Assembly (NCBI GenBank): GCA_002897115.2
Contig: BCIH01000007.1
Coordinates: 240,726 to 304,725 of the forward strand
Direction of reading: 5' to 3'
DNA from: Prototheca cutis
Taxonomy: Eukaryota > Chlorophyta > Trebouxiophyceae > Chlorellales > Chlorellaceae
DNA: 64,000 nucleotides
Part shown: in pieces, positions 11,320 through 23,043 of the stretch
Layout of the letters: each line of letters begins with the position of its first letter
How positions within the stretch are numbered: the stretch's first letter is position 1
The notes under the pieces: generated by a model
Told to the model about the DNA's origin: nothing
Databases searched by the model: none
The model's input: the letters and a program-made list of their open reading frames with translations, nothing else
Program-made: the position numbers and the translations under genes

Positions 11320-12826
11320 ATGGCGTCCATGGCCCCAGATCTGGGGCGGGCCATACCCTCGCTCCTCTCTCTGCTGGCCCGTCAACAGGGTACCCATTCA
11401 TGTAATGGCTCAGAACAGCGAAATCATAGCTTTGTAGTTTTGGCAGGACCCTCCAAGGCGGCCAAGACGAGCTTAATATTCCAGCTGGCTCTTGAGGCCG
11501 CCAAGCAGGCATCCAGGGTCCTGATCGTCTGCCACAGGCAAGAGAACGGTGTGCGCGCGTGTGGGCACGACGGCACGGGGTGGTTCGTTTTGTCAAATTT
11601 GAATGCTCTTACATCTCAAGACACTGCAAGCCCGGTCGGTGCATTCCGAGAGATCCGTCCTGACACATACATGCAACGTCTGCAGGGCGTCCCTAGAGTC
11701 CAGGCCGCCACTGCTGGCAAGCAGGGAGCAACGGGGCGACCCGGCCTGGGCTGCCGTCTCCATAAAGTACATTGATAACGGCAAGATTTCTTGGCGCTTT
11801 GGCGTGGGGGAGGGGGGAACCACGGTCTGATGCTGGGTGCGCCGGGATGGAGGGGCTGGAACCCAGCTGTCAGGCCATGATTGGCTGTCGGTGCTCAACC
11901 TATCAACAGTGCAGAGATCGCCTCCTTGTCATTGTGCCAAGCCATGCATTTGCATGACCCTGGTGTGCTACGGCTGGGCACCATCCAGCACAATGCATCC
12001 CATTCTTCGGAGCACATTCTGACGACAACCTCCTCCCTCAATGCAGCCGACGACCTGGTCAGGTTTTTGGCGGGGATCCACCTGCTCCCAGCACCTCCCG
12101 CGATGCTGCTTGTGGATGACCTGCTTCCCTGCTCGGCCATGGGAGGAGCCCGGCCGGGCTGGGATCAGCTCCTGGCCCGACTGGCGGCCATGCTTGCTGA
12201 CCTGGCGGTGCGGGTTTCGGAGTGTTTCGTTCGCTTGGGAAATGAGGGTTTCGCGAAACCTGGCAGAGGTCGACTTGCACTACGCGCTCCCAGCCAACCA
12301 CACGCGGGACTTCCGGCAACTTGCTCTGCTGTCCATAGATCAGGCCGGCTGTCAAGGAAGCCTGCTGTACCCTTGCTCCCCAGCAGGCCTTTTTCTTAAA
12401 CCGACAGGGTAGCAGTGACAGCAGCGGCCCGTGCCTCATATTGGCATCTGCGACGGTGTCTGGACGTGAGGAGCGTGCATGCGACATCATGCGTCGGGCC
12501 GGTGGCGCCCAGCTCGTCCACCTCACCCCGCGGCCAGGTCCGTGTGCGGTGCTGCGTTTGGGGCCCGCAGCGTGTGGTCTTCCTGCGGGACGGTCCTGGT
12601 GCGGCGCCTCCAACCCTGGCCAGCCGCATTGATGCTGCAATAAATCCCTATCGCTCCCACAGGGCAGAGTGACATCGTGCAGGTGCAGCCTGAACAGCAC
12701 GATGGCGGATGGTCAGGCACGGTTTCTTTTGCTGGAGGCCAGCTTGGCATGACATTGGCGCTGGATACGTCTGGACAGCCCTCCGATGCGCGGCATAAAC
12801 CCCCCCTGCATCCTCCCCCTGGCTGA
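11320..12826 (+). CDS. SWSAP1-like RecA/RAD51-fold ATPase
   Basis: In animals SWSAP1 pairs with SWS1 and supports RAD51-dependent homologous recombination. Exons are 11320-11548, 11697-11780, 12047-12207, 12408-12537 and 12663-12826, giving 255 residues in perfect phase; human SWSAP1 is of similar length. The sequence shows a degenerate Walker A (GPSKAAKTS: the second Gly of GxxxxGKT is Ala), the following helix IFQLALEAAKQASRVLIVC, a middle motif SIKYIDNADDLVRFLAGIHLLP, and a Walker B strand AMLLVDDLLP. The intron after 11780 starts with GC. Call rests on the shape of these motifs rather than high identity. A different small RAD51-paralogue-like ATPase (for example an Elongator ELP6-type fold) is the main alternative. 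Confidence 0.65.
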
Positions 12827-13024
12827 TGTGATGCCTGGAAAGAGATTGGCTAGATCAAATGCGGTCAAACAGTGGACGTGCCTGCCAAAGGGGGTCTTGA
12901 GACCTCACCGGCTCGGCATCATCGGTTTTACGTACTCGTCAGAAACTGGGGTCTCCGTCCCAAGGAACGGTGGGGCATGCGAGCAAGCAAGGGCGCAGTG
13001 TGTTCAGTCCGGGGCATGGCCTCC

Positions 13025-15292
13025 TCACTGTGGCTGTGACCATGCACCGGCCGCCGCAGGCTGCGGCACGACCGAAGGCTGCGGCACGACCGAAGGCTGC
13101 GGCACGCCACCCGCTGTCAGAGCAGCAGGCGGAGGCGCCGGCGGGACTGTGGCGCCGGCAGTGACCGGTGGCAGCAGCTCCTGAGGGCCACCGCCGCCGG
13201 CGGGCGCCGCTGCCTCCACGGGCGCAGGCGGCACTGTGCCGACGGCTGCCGACTGCTGCTGGCGCTGGGCCTCGCCTCCCTCCGAGGAGATGGGAGCAGT
13301 GGATGGCGGGGGCCCAGCTGCTGCTCCATCCGGCAGCGCTGCAGTGGGAGCGGCAGCAGCGGGAGCTGGAGGGGCACCAGCAGCCTCCGGTCCCGGTGCT
13401 GCCGCTCGGGAGGTCAGGAATGTGGAGCGTAGCGACTCCAGCTGGCTCCGCTCCGCGGCAATCAGCTCGTCGAGTCGTTCCAAGTGCTACGATGATGTTG
13501 AAGCGCATGGAGGATTGTGGGGTTGCCTGCATGTGCACAGGATGCCCGACGCACGCATGCATGCGTCGCCCTGGTCGGGCTCGTAGGTCCAGGTCTTGCA
13601 CCACCGGGTCTCCCTGCCGACAGACCCCCAGCCCCCCAACAGCAAACAGTAGTACCTTGAGCTTGAGGCTGATCTTCTTGTACTGAATGTCTACGACAGC
13701 GAGGACCAGGCGCTGCGCCTCGCGCTCCTCGGCGTCGGCCAGAAGCTTGGCCTTGGCCGCCGCGGCAGCCAGCGCCGTCGCCGCCGCAGCGCGCAGCCGG
13801 CCCGCAGGGATGGGCCCTGGTGCCAACACCTCCGCAGGGCCTGCACCCTGCCCCGCCGGCAACGTGTCGGAGGTCCCACCAGCCGCATCCAGCTCCAACG
13901 CACCGTTCTTGCTGGGGACCTGGGTATCTGTAGTACCGGCACTGCCACCATCAGCGCCATCCCCGCTGGCCTCTGCCATCTCCACGTCCGCCGGCGCCCC
14001 CGCGGAGGCAGCGTCGGCCAGTCCGGCATCGGTCTCGCTCAAGACTTCCAGCGCGCGCTGGGCCGCGGCGGCCGCCACCTTGGGCCCCACCATGGCTGCC
14101 AGGAAGGCCACCTGTNGGGNNGGGGGGGGGGGGGGGGGGGGGGGAGATGGATGTCGGGTCGGGCGGCCTGGGAACCTGCCAAAGGTGGTGGCGAAAGGGT
14201 TCGGCCCTGGTTGGGTGCACCCATGAACCCCCCAAAACCCGCCCGCGCAAACTACCCACTGACTCAACATCCATGTGCCCACCTGTGCCATGATGGGGTT
14301 GCCTGCGTCAGCAAAGGGCAGGGGGCTGCCGTCCTCGTCGTCCTCGTCGGGTTCGCCAGGCTCAGGGATCGTCACCTGTTTGTTTGATCAAGGACGTGGC
14401 AGGAATGAAAGAGAGGCATGTATCCATCTTCCTGCACACTCCCTATCTTCCACGCGCAGCAGCCAAGCATCCTGCACCTGCACCACACCACCAGCGCCAA
14501 GGAGCCCGTACCCATCCCTGGCGGCCGTCAGAGGCCACGGCTTCGGCGATGAACGAGCTCTCGATGGGCAGTTGCAGGAACCGTGTGCAGCACTGCATCG
14601 CATTCTTGGTCCCCACTGCCTCGGCAATGGCGGCCCAGTCATCGCCAAATCGGTCGATGGCTGCGCGGGTGTGTGCACGTGGGTGGGGGGGGCCGGCACG
14701 TGTGCGTGACAACGAATAGGGGTCGCACTGGATTCTTTCCGACAGGGGCGATTATGTAACCCCCCCAAAAGGTCATCAAACACAGCACGGCAAAACCCTA
14801 CGAACCTTCGAGCAGGAGGAGCTTCTCCTCGTCGGTCCAGCCGCTGGGGTCGGGCAGCGGCTTCCCCCCCTCCACCCTCACAAAGTCCTTGGCAGTGCAT
14901 CCCGGGGGGAACCGGCCCTCTGGTGGCAACGGGGTGAAGCAGGGGATCGTCCTGTTGGCTGCCTGACATACGCATGCATGCAACGACGCATGCCCACCCA
15001 CCCACCCACCCACATGCAACGCCCATCCAGTCCGATCACAGGCACTCACCGGCAAAGGCCAGCGGGCACAGGTCGACGTCCGGATGCTTGACACAGTGGT
15101 ACCGCAGCTCGGTGCAATTGACCCAGGGCATTGCGTTGCAGAAATACTGTGCCTGTGGATGTCAGGCGTCAAGGGGAGGTCGAGATTTCGGCAAAATCGA
15201 CCGCAGTGCAACCCAATGCCAGCGCCCGTCAGGGACAATGCATGGACATCCGATACCCTCACTGCTCCACCAAACTAGGACCACACCCCTTT

Positions 15293-15360
<68 letters not shown>

Positions 15361-16245
15361 CAAAAACTCTAATCAAACGCACCCCTGAGGTGGACGCTGG
15401 GACGGAGACGAGTTCGGGTGCTGGTGAAGCTTTGCCTAGGGCCTTGTTCCCCCGACCCGGCCCGGCCAATGCGGCTTCGACGCCCAAGGCAGGGTCGACG
15501 CGTGGGGGCAGGGCGAGCAGCGCAGCGGGCCCTGGCCCCGCGGCGCCGTCCCGAGGCGCCGCGCGGATGCGCGCCGCAGCATCGATCAGGCCCCACGACC
15601 GCAGGAAAAGGTGAATGCGGCGCAGCGTACCCACGTCGCCAGCCAGGCACCGCCGTGCCTCGGTGAACGACAGCTCCTTGGAAGGGTCCCGCCGGTACCG
15701 CGCAATCATCGCGTTTCGATGCTCCACGTACGCCGCCTGCGCCGGTGTCGGCACCACGGGCATGGCCCCAGCACCGGCGCCGCTGCCTCCCGACCCCGTC
15801 CCGAAAATGTCAGGGAACTCGGCGCGTTCATGGGCATGCACGCGGTCCCACCGAAACCAGGATGCGCAGGCCGGCACCCGGTAAGCCTCCACGAACCGAC
15901 GCTCGGGGACAGCGGGTGTCGCTGCCGCGGTTGTGGGGGGGGCTGCATCGGTGGCCGTGGACACAGGTGCCTCTTCCTGCTGCTCCTCCTTTGCTGTTTC
16001 CTTCGTCACTGCTTCCTGCTTCACGGTGCCGCCGTGGGCCTCCCCCACGACCACAGGCATCGCCGGCTCGGGCCGTGGCACCTGTGCAATCTCCTGACCC
16101 TCCCGCAGCTGGCCCTGTTGCGGTTGGCAGGTTGGAGGCAGGCTTCATTGGACACGTGGTTCAGTGCACTAGGAATTCCACACAGCGGAGGGTTTGGGAA
16201 ACTTCAACAAGCCCTTTTTCTCCCTGGGAGATAACACACACTCTC

Positions 16246-16306
<61 letters not shown>

Positions 16307-18132
16307 ACACACACACGCACACACATCCACGCCCACTAAGACAAGAGACAAACAATCCACAATGGACCAGCCAAACCTGGGAGATGTCGAGGGCGTTGGC
16401 ACCGCTCATGGCCCGCTTGTTGGGGTGCAGGACCGTCTGCTGGACCACGCCCTTGGCCAGTCGCACGGGCTCGGCCTCGGGATCGATTTCGGCACCCGGC
16501 CGCCCCGGCCGCGCGGCGGTCGCTGCGAGCCGCACGCGCTTGGCGTCGGGCACGCTCTTGTCTGCAGCGCCAGTAGAAGCGCCCTTCTCACCGCCGCCAC
16601 CCGCAGCAGCACCCTCGCCTGCCTCGTCGGCTTCGCGGCCGCGCTTGGCGCTCTCCTCTTCCTCGACCTCGTAGTCGGCTGGGTTCATCCACTCGTTGTA
16701 CTTTTCAGAGTCGCGGAGCCAGCGCGTGTACACGCGCCATGGGCCCCGCGGGCGACGGTCCGGGTCCAGAGACTCTGGGGCCGTGGTCTCGGGCAGCCAC
16801 TCGTCCCACGAATCGGGTAGGTACCACCAGTGCACGCGCACCAACGCACCACGCCTCTGTGGGCAACGTACATGGGGCCACCGGAAAATGTTTGTTGGTA
16901 GTGAGAGAGCGTCACAGTTCCCAACCTCAACCAGCCAGAACAGGCCCTCTGTATTCGGAAAACTCAGCATTTGGCCTTGGAGCAAGCCGCTTCCCGTGCC
17001 CTCAGTGCGCCCTCTAGCAACCTAGGCGCGCGCCCCCCCCCCCCCCCCTTCGACAAAGCAGCAAGCAAGACCACAATGAGACAGTGGACTTGCCTCCAGT
17101 GCACGGAGGTAGGTCTGGCCGTCGTCTGGGTCGCCATCCGGGCCAAACGGCAGGATGACATGCGTGACGCCGGGTGTTGACTCAGCAGCCACGGTCTCGC
17201 CGCCGAGTTTTGCCACGATGGCGGCCAGGCGCTGCACCTCGGCGCCGCAGGATGCATGCACGTGCACGCGGGGCATGCTGAGGTGCCCCGCCCGCACCAG
17301 CTCTTGCCGGAGCCGCGAGACCAGCTCCAGATTCTGAGAGGTGTGGCAAATGGAGCGAGGTAGAAGGCTTCTCGAGTGTGTGTCGCATGCTCGGAAGGAC
17401 ACGAATGGAACTCACGCAGCGGCCGCTGATCATCACCATAGGCACCCCGGCTGCCCCATGTGGCCTCCCCCCCAAGAAAAGGCCCTGTCATACCTCACGG
17501 CGGAGGGCTGGATTGGTCCAGTCCATGCGCTTCATGCCGCGCTGGCGCATGACTTCGGTGCAGACGAGTGCAATGGTCTCCAGGGGCCCACCTGGGCTGG
17601 TGTTCAGGAACAGGCTTGCTGGAAGCTTTGGCTGGGACTTGTACATGGCCTGTCCCGGGGGAGGGGGGTGCGGGGTGTTGCGTGGGGCTGGGCCCTCCAG
17701 AGGCCCCATGACCAGGGCCGCGATATCAACCCACTCCCCAGAGCCACCAAAGCACAGTGCTGCCCCACCCAGTGTACACCCACATTGATCCCCAGGGCGT
17801 CCTCCATAAACTGCTGCAGGCCCGCAAACAGCGCGGCCAGACCACGGCGGTCATGTTTGATGGCACTCTGCGCCTCGTTCAGGCTGGCCACGAGCTTGTC
17901 CAGCCTGGCCAGGCTCTCCTCGCTCTGCGCGGTGCGGCGTGTAGATCGACGGGGTGGGGCATGGAACGGCGGGTGCCATGCTGCCATGCCGTGCCGGGCG
18001 GTTTGAAAGGCACAGGCGAGGCGTCATCGGCCCGTGCTGTAGCACATCGCGGCCCCCGCGCACCTGCACGACGTCCAGCTGCACATTGCCGTTACGCTTT
18101 CCATCCACGGGTGCTGAGGCATCCGTTGCCAT
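13025..18132 (-). CDS. SWI3/SMARCC subunit of a SWI/SNF chromatin remodelling complex
   Basis: Core scaffold subunit in the nucleus. Twelve exons, leftward: 18132-18064, 17924-17784, 17649-17494, 17333-17094, 16856-16377, 16081-15383, 15152-15050, 14958-14806, 14660-14512, 14375-14283, 14111-13656 and 13486-13025 (1066 residues, all joins in phase; exon 6 could begin slightly upstream). Order of domains: N-terminal module with BRCT-like AAIVAKLGGETVAAES and HVILPFG, then VHWWYLPDSWDEWLP and YNEWMNPADYEV as in animal SMARCC, then SWIRM (ASWFRWDRVHAHERAEFPD, CLAGDVGTLRRIHLFLRSWGLI), a degenerate ZZ finger, SANT (GWTDEEKLLLLE, AIDRFGDDWAAIAEAVGTKN, LPIE), the helix VAFLAAMVGPKVA, a coiled coil and a Pro-rich tail with QPSVVP repeats. 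The intron after 17094 starts with GC. Confidence 0.93.
14122..14145 (-). repeat. Poly-C (sense) tract at an acceptor
   Basis: G run on the plus strand with unresolved bases. In the sense of the SWI3 gene it is a C run directly before the acceptor of the exon that starts at 14111. Confidence 0.8.
15294..15359 (-). repeat. (CA)n microsatellite in SWI3 intron
   Basis: More than 30 CA units on the plus strand, so (TG)n in the sense direction, starting about 25 bases after the donor that follows 15383. Confidence 0.95.
16249..16306 (-). repeat. Poly-C tract in SWI3 intron
   Basis: About 58 C on the plus strand, followed by CA repeats. In the sense direction this is (TG)n then a G run, starting about 70 bases after the donor that follows 16377. 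Confidence 0.95.
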
Positions 18133-18914
18133 GTTCGTGCCGGGTCAGGGCCGTGATCCGGACTCCCACTGCGACCCGGCACCTTGGCGGAGAGGTGTCC
18201 ACCCCTCCGGCTCAGGCTCCTCAAATGTTGTCAGGGCCCCACCAGCATGTCATGGAGCCCTTTCAAATTTTTGTGCTGCTAATGACTGGTGTAGTGAGCA
18301 TCATGACTCCCAGAGCGCTATGCCAGGTGTCCCAAGGCCAAGGCCGTCATCATACCGAGGCGGAATTTCACCCCCCGCCCATTTGTTTTCGGACCTCCTC
18401 GGTAATCACGGCAGTCCCACCAATCATCGCGCTTTCATTAGCACTCTGGTTACATCCATTGCTTAGCCTGGAGCATTCGATGTTCAAGAGCGAACATGCC
18501 AAGAGAAAAAGTGGGCTTGCATGCGAAGGCTCTGGGCACACAGCACCGGCGACTGCCAATGATGCCTGCCTGCCGGTCTTGTTTCCCAGAGACGTTGGTG
18601 CCTGTGCACAGGCGATTCTGAACCGATTCAAGAGGATATGCGCCAGAATGGGACAGAATGCAGAGCGCCGATGGGCTATTGGAACGCTTGCTGCGGACTT
18701 TCCAAAGATCACGCAAATCACCTGAGTCACAGGGGCGACGTGCCGAGCAGCAGATCACGCGGGTCTTTCCGGCACAACACCCCCTCGGGCTTCCCGTTCA
18801 TCTCGACACAGCACGACCTGCGCAAGCATTTCGTCGCGCGTTTGCCTGCTCATTTCTACATGTGTTTACAGCCATAATTGTCAATGTGAGAGCGGGTTCC
18901 CAGGACCGAGTGCT
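18133..18914. other. Divergent intergenic region
   Basis: About 780 bases between the SWI3 start and the first exon of the DGAT2-like gene. Short open frames exist on both strands but none shows a family motif. It probably holds two promoters and 5' UTRs. Confidence 0.4.
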
Positions 18915-21438
18915 ATGCGTGGGGCCGACCCGCTGGTCGCCTCGTTCTATGCCTGCTGGCTTGTGTTCGCCACTGCCACCCCCTGCACCTATGTGCTGGG
19001 TGCCAATCTCCTGCACCATGTGCAGCACAGTGCATCGGGCAAGGTGGTGACCAAGCCCGGTTGGGCCTGGGGGCGGGGGGGAGGAGTCCGCACCCTTGTG
19101 TTCCAGGTTCTCAGTGCAGCCTCCTGGCTGGCAGGGGGCGCGGTGGCCTGGCCAGCGCTGGGCAGCGCCATCCCGCTTCTCCCTACCCTTGATGTGGAGC
19201 TCCTGGCAGCCGCAGCGGCCGTGGGCGCCGTCTGCTCTGAACTGTTCCAGATCTCGGCGCTGCTCGTGTTTGACCCGTATGCCGTGCCGCTCCGCATCTG
19301 GGTGGGGCTGCAGCCAGGCCAGACCGATGTCATGTGGCAAGTCTCCAAGGTGTGCCGATGCTGGGGGACTTGTGGATGGATGCGTGGATGGGTGGGAGTG
19401 GATATCTGTCTTTGCGGTTGACCACCACCAGAGAAGAGTCGGGCACGGCCGTGCATGGGCGACTGCGCGGGAACAACCCGTGGAGAGCTAAGAAATAAAC
19501 CATACCCTTGACCGACCCTGCAAATCATAACTCTGCCCCCGCAACCCACCCATGGATACACAGATGCCGTCCCGTTCGGCTGCCTTCAATGTGGTCATCG
19601 CGATGGGAGCGCTGTGGATGGGACTGGGCGCCGCCCTTTTGCACCTCGGACTCGACGTGCTGGCGGAAGCGCCAGCCCGGGCGGCGTATGCCGCACTGGC
19701 TGCCATGTGCTTCACCACCGCCGTGTTCACGACCTACGGCCTGGCAGGACACCTCCGACACGCAGTACTGCGCCCTAGCACGCCAGCCGCCGCCAGCGAT
19801 GGCAGCGATGAAGATGACAGCAGCGCCGCTCGTCAGGCGATGACCCCAGCCCAGCAGGGCAGCTGGCACTTTTTCCAGCCCTTTCGTGGCGGCGCGTGGT
19901 TTGTTGCCACCCAGGCCCTGGGCTGGGCGCTGTACTCGGCCGCGTTGTGTGGACTGGCCTACCTGGTGGCCCAAGCCGGCGGGGGTGTCGTCGAGGGCGT
20001 TCGCCTCCACGCCCGCACCGCCGCCGCGGCCATGTTCACCGCCCAGACGGTATTTGAGTGATTCGATGCGGAGTGCATTGGTCGTCCTGGTTGGATGCAC
20101 AGTGACACTGTTTTTGCAAGGACGTTACTTCCTGGTTCTTTTCGTTGGGTACACATGATCTATGCTCGTCTCACCACCCCCCTGCACCCCACAAGCCCTT
20201 CCCAAAAACTCCTCGAACAGGTGCTGACGGGGTCGCTGCTGCTGTTCCAGGGTCCGCAGACCACGATCAGCCTTGTGCGCCAGTTCAGCTTGACGCTGCG
20301 GGAGGAGAGTCGGCCCCGGAACCTGCGTCAGAGACTGGCGCATGCGACCACCGTCACGATCCTCTATGTCCCGGTGGGTGGCGGGGAACGAGAACGGCGC
20401 AGAGGGCAGTGGGACTGGCGTTGCTGCTGGTGTGTGGGGTGCATGTCCCCCTCGACATGTGTGAAGGATCTCATGTTCACGATCCATCGACCAAACCGAC
20501 TGGTACAGGGTCACGTGGCATGTGCGGGGATTGTAATGTACTTTTTGGTGCTGCCCCCGCTGACAGCGGCGACGCTGCTGGGTGCCACAATGTTTGTGTA
20601 CTACAGCGCGACGTGCATGGGTGGCCCGGCCGAGATCAGTGGCCGGCGGGAGTGGCCGGCGTTCCAGCGCTGGTTTGGGCGCCAGCTGGAGGAGGTGCTC
20701 CCAGACTGGATGGGGTCCCTGGAAGTCGTCCGCGAAGCGCCGGCCGAGGCATTTGACCCCGAACGCCGCTACGTCTTTGGGTTTGCACCCCACGGCCTCT
20801 ACCCGCTCAGTACGGCGCAGTGTTGTTGGCGGCGGGGCTGTTTTCCGTTGAGCTCTTGAGTGTCAGGAGCTTTGTTGGGGAGGCCCCCCTGTCAAACGGC
20901 TGGAGCAGGACAGCAGCGCTCCTGCTGGACCCCAGCGTGCTTTCTTGCTCCTCGACGTCTAATGCACGGTGTGCTTAGATAGTGTGCGGCTCCCAACAGA
21001 ATCCAACTCCCATGCCCACCCCATCTCTTATCCTTCTGCAGGCGCAGGGTACCTGCCGCTGCTGCCCAGCTTCCAGAAGCTGCTTCCCGGCATCCGACCA
21101 ATCACGCTGAGCGCCTCAGTTGTGTTTATCGCCCCAGTGCTCCGCGACATCCTGACCTGGCTGGGCCTTCGAGTCGTCACGCGGCGGTCGTTTGTCAAGG
21201 CGCTGCGTGAGCGGGGGGCGGTCCTGGTCGTGCCCGGTGGCCAGGCCGAACTGGTGCACACCCACCGCATCCATGCCCGCCACCGCGAGCTCTGCATCTA
21301 TCGCAGCCACAAAGGTGCTACTAGAGTTTGGGGTTTTGGTATGGTGGGTTTTCATGTTGTGGGTGGGCGGGTGGGGCGGACGGGAGGACGCGGGTGGGTG
21401 GGCCATGGATGGGCCGTTCAACGCGACACTGCTCATGC

Positions 21439-21519
<81 letters not shown>

Positions 21520-22121
21520 CAGGTTTTGTGCGGCTGGCACTGCAAAACCGGGCGCAGCTCGTGCCTGTTTTGGTTTTCGGAGAGGTTGACTCGCTGTCAA
21601 ACCTGGTCAGCCTTCCCTGGATGCTCAACTGGTCCTACAAACGCCTGGGCTTCCCCGTGCCCTACTTCATCGTTGGCCGCTGGTGGCTGTCCCCCTTCCC
21701 AAAGCACACCGGCCTGAGGTCTGTCATGGCATGGTGTTGGCATGTTGGGGTGAGGCACCTGGCACCTAGGCGATGGTGCTGTGCCAGGCAGCCCACCTCG
21801 GCTGCCAGCTGCGACAAGGACAGACTTGTAACCAATGCCAAATGTGCAGTGCTCCTGGCGACCATGGCTTGGTGTGCTTGCTGCGTAATTCATCACCACG
21901 TCCTTCCTTCCGACTGACCTCCCCCCCTCCCTTCTTGTCCCTGCAGGTTTGTGATTGGCGAGCCCCTGCCGCTGCCAGAGGAATGCACAGGGGATCCGTC
22001 ACCCACCGAAGTGGACCGCGTTCACGCCCTGTTTTATAAGGAGGTGGAACGCCTGTGGGCCAAGCACCAGCCCACGTTCCCGGGCTACGAGGACGTCAAG
22101 CTCGTCATGGTCGACAAATGA
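18915..22121 (+). CDS. DGAT2-family acyltransferase with a long N-terminal membrane region
   Basis: DGAT2 enzymes transfer an acyl group from acyl-CoA to diacylglycerol in the ER, the last step of oil synthesis; relatives use monoacylglycerol, wax alcohols or phytol. Exons are 18915-19043, 19107-19349, 19564-20049, 20221-20373, 20509-20809, 21042-21314, 21523-21718 and 21947-22121 (651 residues, no phase break). The C-terminal half carries FAPHGLYPL (family His-Pro-His-Gly, here Ala-Pro-His-Gly), FVKALRERGAVLVVPGGQAEL, VPVLVFGEVD and FVIGEPLPLP. The first 350 residues hold several hydrophobic segments (SFYACWLVFATATPCTYVLG, LAAAAAVGAVCSELFQISAL, VVIAMGALWMGLGAALLHLG, ALGWALYSAALCGLAYLVAQ) and match no family I know. 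A single gene is inferred from phase continuity; two adjacent genes remain possible. Confidence 0.8.
21439..21519 (+). repeat. (CA)n microsatellite abutting a splice acceptor
   Basis: About 40 CA units that run into CAGCAG, the acceptor of the exon starting at 21523 in the DGAT2-like gene. Confidence 0.95.
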
Positions 22122-22616
22122 TTCTGGAGCTGCGACCCGGGAATGAGCGTTGTATTGTGCACGCGGCCCTTGCAAAGCATGCTGCCGCAGAGTCTGCATC
22201 CCACGCCTGCTGGGCGCTCAACACGCCCCACATGTGTGCTGTGCCCCTTCCTGCCAAGCACTCGCCGACCACTGACTGTGCGATACTGTGCGACAGAGCA
22301 CCTGATGTGACTGAAGCAGGTTCCTCTCCTCTCTGGCAACATCCCATGACACGTATTGTTTCCATGGCGCTACAAAGTGCCCCCCCTTTCCATCCTCTTT
22401 TCCACTGTGTGGCCATTCCCACCAAAATGCATCCCCGCCTGCCGCCTATGACGAATACAACGCCACCAAATCCAGTCCCCCCTCCGTTGCGTACACCCTT
22501 CTTCCATAAGTGCACATGTACCGCTCTGTCTGCAATGAAATGCCAGGTCGCAGGGGAGTCCCCGGGTGTGGAGAGTCCTGCCAACCAGAAACGGGCAAGA
22601 TGTGCAATACTTGCTA
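22122..22616. other. Intergenic region left of the MITE
   Basis: Roughly 500 bases after the DGAT2-like stop. No gene or strong motif seen. Confidence 0.4.
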
Positions 22617-22721
22617 CCATGCAGGGCAAAAATAATGCAACCAGCAACAGCGTCACGTAAACCCGGGGTGATGTGATGCTGTTGCTGGCTGAGCTGGTTG
22701 CATTATTTTTGCCCTGCATGG
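22617..22721. mobile_element. 105-bp palindromic MITE with TA target duplication
   Basis: The two arms are perfect inverted repeats over the outer 28 bases or so (outer sequence CCATGCAGGGCAAAAATAAT) and diverge only by a small insertion near the centre. TA flanks both ends (22615-22616 and 22722-22723). The right 60 bases match the right end of the Fanzor element at 58342-58401 at 57 of 60 positions, so this is probably its non-autonomous derivative. As RNA it would form one long hairpin. Confidence 0.9.
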
Positions 22722-22723
22722 TA

Positions 22724-23043
22724 GAAGAGACTTGCCTTCTTTTTTTTTTTTTATTCCAGGAAAACTGGTCGACGACAGACTCCAAGGTGTTTGCTATTCT
22801 TGGATGAATGTACTCTACAATCGCACATGAATGATCATGGCTTGTTTTGGAATGGAGTCTGTTGGGCATTTTGTTCCTAGCCTTGACAATCCCCCCAATC
22901 CAATCAGCATACGACAGGCGTTCGGGTTCCGGGGAAACTGGCTGCATGCACGTCACGAAAGATCTCACGGGCATCGCGGCAAGACATCCCCACGCGGTTC
23001 TTTGCTGGAGCATTGTGCCGCGCCCAGTGTATGGTTCTCCGGC
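22724..23043. other. Intergenic region right of the MITE
   Basis: About 320 bases up to the dehydratase start. It holds a short T run near 22740 and presumably the promoter. No gene seen. Confidence 0.4.

Noticed and set aside
12939..14375. One 478-codon minus-strand frame
   Set aside because: It crosses several SWI3 introns and changes frame against the family. Only parts of it (14375-14283 and 14111-13656) are coding.
15162..15372. Open frames made of repeated Thr-His or Cys-Val on both strands
   Set aside because: They are translations of the (CA)n microsatellite inside a SWI3 intron. The same applies at 21,320-21,720.
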